This document shows, piece after piece, positions 43,514 through 53,260 of a DNA stretch of 64,000 bases. A program made the translations under genes and the position numbers. The notes beneath the pieces are model-generated. The model made no database searches. It saw only the letters and a program-made list of their open reading frames with translations, and was not told the DNA's origin. The DNA is from Picrophilus oshimae DSM 9789 (GTDB lineage Archaea > Thermoplasmatota > Thermoplasmata > Thermoplasmatales > Thermoplasmataceae). The stretch lies in contig NZ_FWYE01000002.1 of NCBI RefSeq assembly GCF_900176435.1, positions 248,001 through 312,000 of the forward strand. Direction: 5' to 3'. The stretch's first letter is position 1; the number at the start of each line of letters is the position of its first letter.

Positions 43514-46072
43514 TTATGTTAATTCATTTAAAACAGCCTTAAATAATGGTTCTTTTGATTTTTCACTGTAAAGCCGTTCTATAAATTTTTCAGGGTCATT
43601 TTTGTAATCTATGAAATTGTTTATATATGATTTTAATTTTATTATATTTTTATCGCCTGGATTTTTATACATTATTGCCCTGTCAACCTTTCCGGTGTTT
43701 ATGTTTCCACGAAGGGCTATGTATGCTATTGCAGTATCTATTAAATCCTCTGAAATATTATATGCCCTGCCAAAGAGCATTTTATATGCAGCCAGCTGCA
43801 CCATGTGCTCATTTGCATTGTTCCTGTTTTTGTCCGTTTTATAATCTATTATAAGGTATCTGGATCCTGATGAAAATATTGCATCTATCTTTCCATAGAA
43901 CTTTAAATCGTAATTTAAATCATCGAACATATCATTAATATTTATTATAATGGATTTTTCAGCGTCAACCTGTCTCAGATTAAGTTTTTCAAGCTCGTTT
44001 TTTATTGCCTGGACGTTTTTATATATTGTTTTATCATTAATGTTTAGATCGTTGTATTCTATTTCATCCCTGTACATTAGCTCCGCTATTGTGTGTGCAT
44101 TTAAACCATACTCGGCAGCAGGACTTGAAAAATTAAGATTTAATATGAAATATTTTAAAAACTCAAATGGCCTTTCAGTGTATTTTACAAGCGAGTAGGA
44201 AAGTATATTCTTTTTATTGAAATAATCGTATATTAAAGATCTGAGCCATGATTCCCTGCCCAATACATTTATTTCATTATGATTATTAATGGATCTGAGC
44301 CTGCAGAGGCCATCTATAAAATACATTGATGAGTACCCAGGATTGCATAGAATAAATAAACGGTACCTTGCCCTGGTAAATGCCACAAAGTCTATTCTTA
44401 TATCCTCGAGTTCAAGATCCTCTGAAACATCGTAATCTGTGCATGCCTTAACTATTGAAAATGATATTACGTCGATGAATTTATCATATGTCCTTTTTTT
44501 CTCGGGTATGTATATAACATTATCGTATGAAAGCCCCTTTGCGCTGTGCACCGTTGTTATGTAAATGTTTCCGCCATTACTTGTGCCGGATGAAACATCA
44601 CATAATGATAAATAATCGAAAAAATCCTTTCTTGTGGGCATTTCATCAAGTGTAAAAAAATCCTTTAATGATTTGAATATTGACAGGGCTGCATGGTAGT
44701 AATCGGCTCCATGCCTTAATGACACCGGTATTATATGATCTCTAAATATTTTCTCAATGCCTGAAAATGTTAAATCCGTTCTTAATTTAATTGTTGTGTT
44801 TGAAAAATCATATATGTTAAAGCTTTCGGGGTTCTCCCTGTACTTTTCTGATATATAAAAGGCCTCCTTTAGGTTACTGCTACCGTATATCGTAAAAAGC
44901 GCCTTTATTATATACTCCGGGTCATCATAAAAGATGCCCTTTAAAAAGGTTATAATCTCTCTTTTTGCCTCACCGGCCTGAAATGATATGCCGTCACAGC
45001 TGTATTTAATGCCGGCATCATCAAGAATCCTTGAAACTGAGAAGAGCTGCTCATTTGTTCTTACTATTATACCTATAGTTCCATCAAGATCCTTTATTAT
45101 GTCAATTATTGATGAATAATCCTCTGTTTCAATGATGTCTATCAAATCACCATCGCCCTTATCACTTGAGAAATTATTTAATTCCTCCCTGTATAAATCT
45201 ATACCTGACATGTAAGCCCCAGCGTATTTTAATATACTATTAACACTGCGATAATTCTTTGATAGCAATCTTTTATCAAAATCATCGCTTTTTATTATAT
45301 CTGAAAAGATCTTCAATGAACCGCCCTGGAAGCCAAATATGGATTGTTTTCTATCACCAACCGCGAAGATTTTATCTCCTGATAATAATGCAATTTTATA
45401 TTCAAGAATGTTAACGTCCTGCAGCTCATCCACAAAGACGTATTTGTAAATTTTATTATTAAAATGTTTCAGAAAAATGTTTAAAATATCGGTATAATCA
45501 ATACCGTTTTTGTTTTCCTCATAGTAATTGTAAACGTAAATAAAATAATCAAGCATCTTTATTTCCTCTTCCAGTGTTATATTGCCTATCCTTTTTTTAT
45601 TATAATAATATACAAGGTTTTCCCTTATTTTATCAAGATGTGTTTTTATCTCGTTAATGCCTATGCCGAAATTTTTTACAAATCTTATTGCGTTTTCAAG
45701 CTTTGGAACAAGATTTTCTATTATATAATCCATGGAATAGTTAAAAGCGTTTGACTCTTCAAGAGCCTTAAGTATAAGATACCTTGTGTAATGGTTTGAT
45801 ACTATATTTCTATTTTCTATGAAATCCTTTATGTAATTATATGCATAGCTGTGAAATGTTGTTATATTTAAATCCATTATGTTTATTTTTATATTCATCT
45901 TTTTGAGCATTGATTCTATTCTGCTCCTCATCTCATCAACGGCCCGGTTGGTAAATGTTATGCATAGTATACTTGATGGGTCCTCACCATTAAATATCAA
46001 TCCCGCAACACTTTCAGCTATTGTCATTGTCTTTCCTGTGCCAGGATTTGCGATTATCAATGTATTTTCCAT
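43514..46072 (-). CDS. UvrD/Rep-family helicase fused to a PD-(D/E)xK nuclease (AddA/RecB-like)
   Basis: 852 residues. Walker A IIANPGTGKT at 6-15, motif Ia ITFTNRAVDEMRSRI near 39-53, Walker B FVDELQDVN near 213-221, motif III AVGDRKQSIFGFQGG, motif V TTVHSAKGLSYDNVIYIPEKK and motif VI VAFTRARYRLFI are all visible. The C-terminal domain contains FYGKIDAIFSSG and YLIIDYKTDKN, the D...D-x-K core of RecB-type nucleases. The protein starts only seven residues before the P-loop, so the usual Q motif is missing. No AddB or RecC partner is adjacent. Probable DNA end processing in repair. Confidence 0.85.
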   Translation of the reverse strand: MENTLIIANPGTGKTMTIAESVAGLIFNGEDPSSILCITFTNRAVDEMRSRIESMLKKMNIKINIMDLNITTFHSYAYNYIKDFIENRNIVSNHYTRYLILKALEESNAFNYSMDYIIENLVPKLENAIRFVKNFGIGINEIKTHLDKIRENLVYYYNKKRIGNITLEEEIKMLDYFIYVYNYYEENKNGIDYTDILNIFLKHFNNKIYKYVFVDELQDVNILEYKIALLSGDKIFAVGDRKQSIFGFQGGSLKIFSDIIKSDDFDKRLLSKNYRSVNSILKYAGAYMSGIDLYREELNNFSSDKGDGDLIDIIETEDYSSIIDIIKDLDGTIGIIVRTNEQLFSVSRILDDAGIKYSCDGISFQAGEAKREIITFLKGIFYDDPEYIIKALFTIYGSSNLKEAFYISEKYRENPESFNIYDFSNTTIKLRTDLTFSGIEKIFRDHIIPVSLRHGADYYHAALSIFKSLKDFFTLDEMPTRKDFFDYLSLCDVSSGTSNGGNIYITTVHSAKGLSYDNVIYIPEKKRTYDKFIDVISFSIVKACTDYDVSEDLELEDIRIDFVAFTRARYRLFILCNPGYSSMYFIDGLCRLRSINNHNEINVLGRESWLRSLIYDYFNKKNILSYSLVKYTERPFEFLKYFILNLNFSSPAAEYGLNAHTIAELMYRDEIEYNDLNINDKTIYKNVQAIKNELEKLNLRQVDAEKSIIININDMFDDLNYDLKFYGKIDAIFSSGSRYLIIDYKTDKNRNNANEHMVQLAAYKMLFGRAYNISEDLIDTAIAYIALRGNINTGKVDRAIMYKNPGDKNIIKLKSYINNFIDYKNDPEKFIERLYSEKSKEPLFKAVLNELT

Positions 46073-46102
46073 TAAATTTGTATTATTAATTTATTAATAA
46101 TC

Positions 46103-47710
46103 TTATTGAAGGCCGGTGATGTTGCCATAATCATCTATATCAATGTTTTCTGAGGCTGGCCTTCTTGGAAGACCGGGCATTGTCATTATATTCCCAAGCA
46201 GCGGTATTATAAATCCTGAGCCTGAATTTATGTTTATACCGTTTATTTTAACTGTAAATCCTTCTGGCACGTTTATAAGCTTTGCATTGTCGCTTATTGA
46301 TGACTGGGTCTTGGCCATGCATACATAGAGATCGCTGAAATCATCCTTTATCAATTTCATGGTCTTAGCCGCATCACCTGAAAATTCGACGGAATCGGCA
46401 TTGTAGACATTCATTGCTATTTTTGATATCTTCTCCTCAGGATCATCGTTTATTCCATAAATATACCTTGGATTATAATCAGATATGCTCTTTAGAACCT
46501 TCTCGGCAAGGTCTACTGCGCCATGGCCACCATCACTGTATGCATCCGAGATCGAGAACTCTATGCCATTCTTTGTTAATATATTTGAAATGGCATTTAT
46601 CTCTGCATCCGTATCGTTTGAATGCCTGTTTATTGCCACAACAGGATTAAAACCAAACTTTTTTATATTCTGAACGTGCCACATTAAATTCTCAGAGCCC
46701 CTAAGAACGGCATTAACATCGGGCTCGTTGATTCTTCCACCACCGTGGTACCTCATTGCACGTACAGTTGCGACCAGAACCACTGCCGATAATTTAAAAT
46801 CTGATAACCTTAAAACAATGTCTATGAATTTTTCAAATCCCAGATCTGAGCCGAAACCTGCCTCGGTTACAAGGTAATCAAACATTTTTAAACCTATTAT
46901 ATCTCCAAGAATGCTTGATGTGCCATGGGCAATGTTGCCGAATGGCCCGGTGTGTATTATTGCCGGTACATGCTCTGATGTCTGCGCAATATTTGGTCTT
47001 AATGCATCAACAAGGAGCGATGCCATTGCGCCATGAACTTTTAAATCCCTTGCAAATATTGGTGCCTTATTTAAATTATATCCTATCATGATGTTTCCAA
47101 GTCTTTGCTTAAGTTCATTATAATTCCTGGATAGGGCCAGTATTGCCATTACCTCTGATGCCGCTGTTATAACATATTTATCATTCATCATAACCCCGGT
47201 ACTCCTATCACCGGAACCAACTATTATGCTCCTTAATGATCTGTCGTCCATGTCTATGGTCCTTGGAAACACTATATTCTTTGGATCTAGTTTTAATTCA
47301 TTGCCATGGTACATGTGATTGTTTATTACAGCCGATAAAAGGTTGTGTGCCGCAGAAACTGCAGGGAAATCACCGGTAAACATCAAATTTATCTTATTTG
47401 ATGGCTCCACAGTGGATTTTCCACCACCAGTTGCACCACCCTTAACACCAAAGCACGGGCCAAGGGATGGCTCTCTTATGGCTATTCCTGCATTCTTTCC
47501 AAGAAGCTTTAATGCATTTCCAAGGCCTATTGCAGTTGTGGTCTTACCCTCGCCAGCCGGCGTTGGTGTCATGGCGGTGACAAGTATCAATTTACCGTAT
47601 CTTTTATTTTTTAAATAATCAAGTACGTTTAAGTTGATCTTTGCGATGTACCTGCCATAAAGATCATAGTAGTCTTCTGGTATGTTAATAATCTCTGATA
47701 TATTCTTCAT
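46103..47710 (-). CDS. fhs: Formate-tetrahydrofolate ligase
   Basis: Makes 10-formyl-THF from formate, THF and ATP. 535 residues, close to the bacterial length. The P-loop is in MTPTPAGEGKTTTAIGLG near 47-64; IREPSLGPCFGVKGGATGGG follows near 78-97, then FTGDFPAVSAAHNLLSA and the C-terminal TMPGLPRRPA are signatures. Uncommon in archaea but known in Thermoplasmatales. It lies 30 nt downstream of fchA on the same strand, so the three genes form a one-carbon cluster. Confidence 0.95.
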   Translation of the reverse strand: MKNISEIINIPEDYYDLYGRYIAKINLNVLDYLKNKRYGKLILVTAMTPTPAGEGKTTTAIGLGNALKLLGKNAGIAIREPSLGPCFGVKGGATGGGKSTVEPSNKINLMFTGDFPAVSAAHNLLSAVINNHMYHGNELKLDPKNIVFPRTIDMDDRSLRSIIVGSGDRSTGVMMNDKYVITAASEVMAILALSRNYNELKQRLGNIMIGYNLNKAPIFARDLKVHGAMASLLVDALRPNIAQTSEHVPAIIHTGPFGNIAHGTSSILGDIIGLKMFDYLVTEAGFGSDLGFEKFIDIVLRLSDFKLSAVVLVATVRAMRYHGGGRINEPDVNAVLRGSENLMWHVQNIKKFGFNPVVAINRHSNDTDAEINAISNILTKNGIEFSISDAYSDGGHGAVDLAEKVLKSISDYNPRYIYGINDDPEEKISKIAMNVYNADSVEFSGDAAKTMKLIKDDFSDLYVCMAKTQSSISDNAKLINVPEGFTVKINGININSGSGFIIPLLGNIMTMPGLPRRPASENIDIDDYGNITGLQ

Positions 47711-47740
47711 ATATGATTATAAAATATGATTATTTAAAAT

Positions 47741-48307
47741 TCATTTTAAATTCTTTTCTATTAAGCACATCTGCAATTTAAGATCATTTATAATATCTTT
47801 AATAACCAGTAATTTAAGATCCTCTTCAAAGCTATTGTCCATGGCTTTTATATTCTCTTTTATATTATAAAATGAGGTTTTTGCCGCGGCAAATGAAAAG
47901 TAAAATGATGATAATGCATCGCTTATTAAATTTTTGTTGCCGTATTTAGCAAGAAATATTGAGTTCTCCATGTTCTTCATTGAGATGTAAATTAAATGCC
48001 ATGAGACCCTCAGGTTTTTTATTATGTTCTCGCTGTTTCTTACACCCATTTTTATATCGTTCATTATATTCAAAAATGTTTTTTCATCCTCTATTCTAAG
48101 ATTGTAAAGATCATTTATATATAATTCCGATCTTTCGATGATTCTTTTAATCTCTGGTTCTATACCTTTAAACCTTTTCTTCATACTGAACCTTGAAACC
48201 ATTATATTTAACGCCGAAGATTCAATTGCAACGAGGGCTGCCGCAGAGCCGCCACCTGGTGCAGGGCTATCACTTTTTAAACTGTTTATGTAATCCTCAA
48301 AATCCAT
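47741..48307 (-). CDS. fchA: Formiminotetrahydrofolate cyclodeaminase-like protein
   Basis: Converts 5-formimino-THF to methenyl-THF and ammonia. 188 residues, helical. The family signature SDSPAPGGGSAAALVAIESS (residues 12-31) is intact. The remainder (residues 60-188) shows the FTCD_C helical pattern. It follows ftcD with a 2-nt gap; together they replace the bifunctional eukaryotic FTCD. Confidence 0.88.
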   Translation of the reverse strand: MDFEDYINSLKSDSPAPGGGSAAALVAIESSALNIMVSRFSMKKRFKGIEPEIKRIIERSELYINDLYNLRIEDEKTFLNIMNDIKMGVRNSENIIKNLRVSWHLIYISMKNMENSIFLAKYGNKNLISDALSSFYFSFAAAKTSFYNIKENIKAMDNSFEEDLKLLVIKDIINDLKLQMCLIEKNLK

Positions 48308-48309
48308 AT

Positions 48310-49215
48310 TTATGTAAATATCTTATATTCTAAAATCTTATCCCTTGTAATATTTGATTTCATGTAATAATTAAAGACATCTATCAATGCGTCCATTGGC
48401 ATTAAACCAATAAGCTCGGATTCAACAGGATAAACATTATATCTCCTGCATTCAATGGAGAGCAGCTCGAATATTTTATATATGCTGGTCTTTTTATAAT
48501 CTGTAATGTTCATTGAGATCTGAACCATCTTCCTTGCCTCTATATAAAAGGCCAGGGTTTTCAGTGTGTTTAAACCACCATCCCTGCCTCTCAGTGCGGA
48601 TGCTATCCTTCTGCCTATTTTTATATCATCTGTGCTTATGTAAATATTGTATGCAATTAGGGCTGGCCTTGCACCAATAATAACCGCACCGGCACTGCCA
48701 AGTCTATCCGGCCCGAAATCAGGTCTGTATTTATCAGTCTTTATAAGCTCTTTTAGTTCCTCATACTGAACGTTTTTATTCCTTATGTTTTCCAGATTCC
48801 GGCGTTCCGGCACCATGGCAGATTCTGAATACATGTATACAGGGATATTTAATTCTGATCCAACAAGTCTACCAAGGTTCCTTGATGCTATTATGCAATC
48901 ATCCATTGATGCTGTTATTGGAATAATTGGAAAAACATCAGTTGCACCAAACCTTGGATGCAGACCACTATGTTTCTCCATATCTATTAATGATGCGGCA
49001 GTTTTTATCATTGATAGGCCAGCCTCTATAATCCTTTCAATACCACATGTAAATGTTATAACCGATCTGTTATGCTGTGGATCAACGTTTAAATCAAGAA
49101 TCTTTACACCTTCAATGTTTTTTATTGAATCGATTATTTTTTCTATTTTGCTTATATCCCTGCCCTCGCTGAAATTTGGCACGGCCTCAACAATTTTAAC
49201 TTCTTTATCAGGCAT
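48310..49215 (-). CDS. ftcD: Glutamate formimidoyltransferase (FtcD domain)
   Basis: Moves the formimino group of formiminoglutamate to THF. 301 residues. [12 protein letters not shown] near 9-20, the [11 protein letters not shown] stretch near 44-54 and [18 protein letters not shown] near 79-96 with the catalytic His are typical. Formiminoglutamate comes from histidine breakdown; no hut genes are in view. The ATG at 49215 is preceded by a GGTGAT Shine-Dalgarno (49220-49225 on the minus strand). A palindrome lies just upstream. Confidence 0.92.
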   Translation of the reverse strand: MPDKEVKIVEAVPNFSEGRDISKIEKIIDSIKNIEGVKILDLNVDPQHNRSVITFTCGIERIIEAGLSMIKTAASLIDMEKHSGLHPRFGATDVFPIIPITASMDDCIIASRNLGRLVGSELNIPVYMYSESAMVPERRNLENIRNKNVQYEELKELIKTDKYRPDFGPDRLGSAGAVIIGARPALIAYNIYISTDDIKIGRRIASALRGRDGGLNTLKTLAFYIEARKMVQISMNITDYKKTSIYKIFELLSIECRRYNVYPVESELIGLMPMDALIDVFNYYMKSNITRDKILEYKIFT

Positions 49216-49623
49216 TTAGATCACCATGCTTAACAAACATAATTTGTTATGTTCACTATTTATGATATTTATCATTTTGAAATTGTTCAATAATGGTTTT
49301 TGAAAATATATATATTTGCTATTTAATAAAATTTTATAAAAAGTTTCAATTGAGATGCCATTTATTTTTTGTTTCCATGATATAATTTTATTGTTATATT
49401 AATCTCGCAGCCTATTTAATATTATCCAGGAGATCTTTTAATATATTTAAATGATTGATTTAATGTATAATTATAATAGAATTTTATTTAAATTATTAAA
49501 TAATATATAGAAATGTTTTATCTATATTTTAACCATATATTTATCCTAAGGTCTTAAGAATCCAAATCAAAAAAATCTTTATATCTTGTATAGCATTGTT
49601 ATAATTCACCAGAGGGTTCAAAG
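49216..49623. other. 408-bp AT-rich intergenic region between ftcD and nrdJ
   Basis: Longest gene-free stretch in the window. At the left end are the ftcD Shine-Dalgarno and a palindrome (49236-49253). At the right end is the nrdJ promoter, with TATA-like CTTTATATC near 49577-49585 and GAGGG at 49612-49616. The middle 300 bp contain only AT-rich low-complexity sequence with scattered TATA-like runs. No ORF, RNA fold or origin repeat was seen. Confidence 0.6.
49236..49253. promoter_or_regulatory. Palindrome upstream of ftcD
   Basis: AACATAATTTGTTATGTT has 7-nt arms AACATAA/TTATGTT around TTTG, 21-38 nt before the ftcD ATG on the minus strand. Its place at the expected transcription start of the one-carbon operon suggests a repressor site. 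Confidence 0.45.
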
Positions 49624-51945
49624 ATGTTAAAAAACATTGAATACGTTATTAAAAGGGACGGAAGCAGGGTGCCTTTTGATAAGGAAAAGATTACAATGGC
49701 CATATACAAGGCAATGCTTTCCGTTAAATTCGGAAGCATGGAGGATGCCTCAAAACTAACGGACGCCGTTATAGATGAGCTGTTAAAGTCCGATGAGGAA
49801 CCAACAGTGGAAAGAATACAGGATACCGTTGAAAAGGTTTTGATGACAAAAAAGATCAACAACAGGGATTTTACAGCTGTTGCCAAATCTTATATAATAT
49901 ACAGAGAGAAGAGAAAAACAATAAGAGAGGAAAAGGAGCTCATTGGCGTAAAGGATGATTTAAAATTAACGTTAAATGCGATAAAGGTTCTTGAGGCAAG
50001 ATATCTTTTTAAGGATCAGGATGGAAAGATTATAGAGACACCAAGGCAGATGTTTCACAGGGTTGCAGTTCATCTTGCAATAATAGAGGGACTTTACGAT
50101 TACAGAAGGTATCAGAAATACAATGAAATATATCAAAATGGAACCGTTTACACATCACTGACAAGGACGCAGATCGATGAGCTAAAAAGGGCCTTTGATG
50201 AATTAAAAGCTGAGGGTGAGTTAACAGGCTCCTTTGAAGACTTCCTGGACTTTATAAAAACAAAGAGGAATCATATAAATGAATACATAGAGAAGTTCGA
50301 GGATGTAATGTCTAATCTTAAGTTCGTACCAAACTCACCAACATTAATGAATGCCGGTGGTCCGCTGGGACAGCTATCAGCATGCTTTGTTTTACCTGTT
50401 GATGACAGCATAGATTCAATATTTGATGCACTTAAATACACTGCCGAGATACACAAATCCGGTGGTGGAACCGGATTCTCATTCTCAAGACTAAGGGCAA
50501 AGGACGATATAGTTGCGTCAACAAAAGGTGTTGCCTCAGGCCCGCTATCTTTTATGAGGATCTTTGATGTAACAACAGACGTTATAAAGCAGGGTGGCAA
50601 GAGACGCGGTGCAAACATGGGCATACTTAGATATGACCACCCTGATATAATGGACTTTATAACCAGCAAGGATTCCGAGAACAAGGTCTTAAGCAATTTT
50701 AACATATCTGTTGCAGTTGAAGACGAATTCTTTGAAAAACTTGACAACGATGATTATATAGAGCTTAAGAATCCAAGAGATGGCAAGGTTGTTAACAGAA
50801 TAAAGGCCAGCACGATATGGAACACAATAATAAACCAGGCATGGAAGACAGGAGATCCAGGAATGATCTTTCTGGATGAAATAAACAAAAAGAATCCTGT
50901 GAAAAACATAGGATACATAGAATCAACGAATCCGTGTGGTGAGCAGCCACTTATGCCATACGAATCATGCAATCTCGGATCAATAAATCTTTCAAAGTTT
51001 GTCGTTGATGGCAAATTTGACTTTGACGGTTATAAGGAAACAATAGACATAGCAACACGCTTCCTTGATAACGTTGTCGATGCAAATAAGTTTCCTGTGG
51101 ATAAAATAAAGGAGATGACCAGAAAGACAAGGAAGATAGGCCTTGGACTGATGGGCTTTGCAGACATGTTAATAATGCTCGGTATACCATATAATAGCAA
51201 CGAGGCCCTTGAAATTGGAGAGCGCATCATGAAATTCCTAAATGATGAATCACACCTTGAATCACAGAGGCTTGCCGAGGAGCGCGGTGTCTTTCCAGGA
51301 TGGTACGGATCAGACTGGGAGAAACAAAACATAAAGATGAGAAACTCTACGACAACAACAATAGCACCAACAGGAACCATATCAATAATAGCCGGATGCT
51401 CATCCTCAATAGAGCCATTATTTGCAATAGCTTTTGTAAGGCATGTATTAAACGGCCAGGAATTAATAGAGATAAATCCATTGTTCGAAAACGAGCTCAG
51501 AAAACGCAACCTTTACTCTGATGATTTAATGGAGAAGGTTGCAAGAACTGGAAACCTTAGGGATATTGATCTGCCGGATGATATAAAAAGGGTATTTGTC
51601 ACCGCACAGGAAATAGATCCCGACTGGCACGTCCTTATGCAGGCGACATTCCAGAGATACTGTGATTCTGGTGTTTCAAAGACAATAAATCTTCCATATG
51701 AGGCCACACCAGATGATATAGCAAGATCATACAGGCTGGCCAAGGATCTTCATTGCAAGGGAATAACAGTTTACAGGGACAGGAGCAAGACGCAGCAGGT
51801 ACTCTATGCAGGAACTGATACAAAAAAGGAAGAAAAAAAGGAGAAGAATGAAACAATAGAGCTTTACACGAAGCTGCCTGATAAATATGTAAAATTATCA
51901 TCAACGTTCGATCCTGCATGCCCAACAGGAAAATGTGATCTTTGA
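49624..51945 (+). CDS. nrdJ: Ribonucleoside-diphosphate reductase, adenosylcobalamin-dependent (class II)
   Basis: Reduces ribonucleotides to deoxyribonucleotides. 773 residues. An ATP-cone is at residues 1-95 (VIKRDGSRVPFDKEKITMAI). Active-site parts are PNSPTLMNAGGPLGQLSACF near 238-257, the radical-site NPCGEQPL then PYESCNLGSINL near 439-457, and APTGTISIIAGCSSSIEP for the dimetal-free class II loop. The C terminus CPTGKCDL supplies the redox cysteine pair. No NrdB partner is nearby. ATG at 49624 is preceded by GAGGG eight nt upstream. Confidence 0.94.
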   Translation: MLKNIEYVIKRDGSRVPFDKEKITMAIYKAMLSVKFGSMEDASKLTDAVIDELLKSDEEPTVERIQDTVEKVLMTKKINNRDFTAVAKSYIIYREKRKTIREEKELIGVKDDLKLTLNAIKVLEARYLFKDQDGKIIETPRQMFHRVAVHLAIIEGLYDYRRYQKYNEIYQNGTVYTSLTRTQIDELKRAFDELKAEGELTGSFEDFLDFIKTKRNHINEYIEKFEDVMSNLKFVPNSPTLMNAGGPLGQLSACFVLPVDDSIDSIFDALKYTAEIHKSGGGTGFSFSRLRAKDDIVASTKGVASGPLSFMRIFDVTTDVIKQGGKRRGANMGILRYDHPDIMDFITSKDSENKVLSNFNISVAVEDEFFEKLDNDDYIELKNPRDGKVVNRIKASTIWNTIINQAWKTGDPGMIFLDEINKKNPVKNIGYIESTNPCGEQPLMPYESCNLGSINLSKFVVDGKFDFDGYKETIDIATRFLDNVVDANKFPVDKIKEMTRKTRKIGLGLMGFADMLIMLGIPYNSNEALEIGERIMKFLNDESHLESQRLAEERGVFPGWYGSDWEKQNIKMRNSTTTTIAPTGTISIIAGCSSSIEPLFAIAFVRHVLNGQELIEINPLFENELRKRNLYSDDLMEKVARTGNLRDIDLPDDIKRVFVTAQEIDPDWHVLMQATFQRYCDSGVSKTINLPYEATPDDIARSYRLAKDLHCKGITVYRDRSKTQQVLYAGTDTKKEEKKEKNETIELYTKLPDKYVKLSSTFDPACPTGKCDL

Positions 51946-52135
51946 TTTATATAAAAATATAATTATTTTTAATTTAATGTATAGAATAATTTGATAATTG
52001 CCATGTTTTTATGGTATTGCCATTATATAAAGGACATAACATAATTACTTTTATATTCATGCATTTATAGCATTTTTCTATCGTTTATAAGCGCTCGCTG
52101 ATCTTTTATTAATAAAAAATGTTAATTTTATAATG
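51946..52135. other. Gap between convergent nrdJ and GH57 genes
   Basis: 190 bp without an ORF, holding the 3' flanks of both genes. AT-rich, with short T-runs in both directions that could end transcription. An ATTGCCAT direct repeat (two copies, 19 nt apart, around 51996-52023) surrounds a CCAT/ATGG hairpin; its meaning is unclear. Confidence 0.35.
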
Positions 52136-53260
52136 TTAAAAATTATTGGAAAAGTCCCTGAGAACAGACATAAAATTCATGAATGCAATGTAAGGCGATT
52201 TATATGGATTAAAGTAATTGTGAACCTCCTGATCCTCAGGGCTGCCTGTGGACATGTAATACAAATGATCTGATGTGTTTAAATACCTCCAGATCTTCAT
52301 ATCCCCTTTGTTTTTTAATGATTTTAGATATTCAAAAGCCTCCCTTTGCATGTCGTTGCCGAGCCACGGGTTCAGATTTCTTTCTTTATCAGCCCATGAA
52401 ACATAGTTTTTTATGCTTATTGTATCATGTTTTTCATATCTATAAACCGCATCATTTATCAGCATGGTTTCTATATTATTATAATCCATGTATTTTTTTA
52501 AGTATTTCATAAAGTCAAAGATGCCTGTTTCTGCACTCTGATGCTCGCCAAAGGTTTCATAGTCCATGAACAGGTTTATTACATCTCCAGGGGATTTTAT
52601 TATCCATGATGCAAATTTATCCGCCGTTAATGGGTACTCTGGCCAGGATCTATTGGAAAATCTAAATGATATATCATCGCTCATCATAAAATTCCTTAAA
52701 AGTAGATTTAAACCTGAAACACTTTTATATATGTAATTCGGATTGTATCTTTCTATTAATGGGTAAAAACCCTCGGTTAAAATTGTTTTATACCCAAGAT
52801 CCCTTACAATGTATGATACATCATCATTATATATTAACTCGGTATTTCTAAATGTTTTTGGTTCATAGTTGAACAGTTTTTTTATAATGTTGTTATGCTC
52901 CTTTACTTCCTCTTTAAATTCATCGTAATCATATAACGATACAAGGCTGTGATAGTATGTTTCATCGATTAACTCGCAGTTTCCTGATGATACATAACCT
53001 TTTATTATATCTATTAATTCTGGATCATATTTCAGGGCCTGCTCTATAAATGTTCCTGTTATTGAAAGGTTTGATTTTATTTCATGCTCATTCAAAAACG
53101 TCGTCATCGGTCTGTAGCATTTCATGGATGCCCTCTCAAAGATCTCCCTATTTTTCTCGTCCCAGAAGTAATCGTGGTTGTAACCGATCTCGCTTATTCT
53201 GTACGGCCTCAGCCTAAATGGCTGATGCACCTCAAAATAGAATATTACACCATGCGACAT
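52136..53260 (-). CDS. Glycoside hydrolase family 57 alpha-amylase-like enzyme
   Basis: 374 residues. The GH57 start motif YFEVHQPFR near 8-16 is present, with nucleophile Glu141 in TFRNTELIYND and acid/base Asp233 in LFMDYETFGEH, so it looks catalytically competent. Probably hydrolyses or rearranges alpha-1,4-glucans in the cytoplasm (no signal peptide). Last gene of the debranching enzyme/GT4/GH57 operon; it overlaps the GT4 gene by 16 nt, a clear sign of coupling. Confidence 0.9.
   Translation of the reverse strand: MSHGVIFYFEVHQPFRLRPYRISEIGYNHDYFWDEKNREIFERASMKCYRPMTTFLNEHEIKSNLSITGTFIEQALKYDPELIDIIKGYVSSGNCELIDETYYHSLVSLYDYDEFKEEVKEHNNIIKKLFNYEPKTFRNTELIYNDDVSYIVRDLGYKTILTEGFYPLIERYNPNYIYKSVSGLNLLLRNFMMSDDISFRFSNRSWPEYPLTADKFASWIIKSPGDVINLFMDYETFGEHQSAETGIFDFMKYLKKYMDYNNIETMLINDAVYRYEKHDTISIKNYVSWADKERNLNPWLGNDMQREAFEYLKSLKNKGDMKIWRYLNTSDHLYYMSTGSPEDQEVHNYFNPYKSPYIAFMNFMSVLRDFSNNF

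Noticed and set aside
49260-49560. Origin or non-coding RNA in the AT-rich gap
   Set aside because: Low-complexity AT sequence without repeats, GC-rich helices or an ORF; nothing specific to support a call.
51990-52030. Hairpin and ATTGCCAT direct repeat after nrdJ
   Set aside because: The CCAT/ATGG stem is only four pairs and is not followed by a convincing T-run; recorded only as part of the gap.
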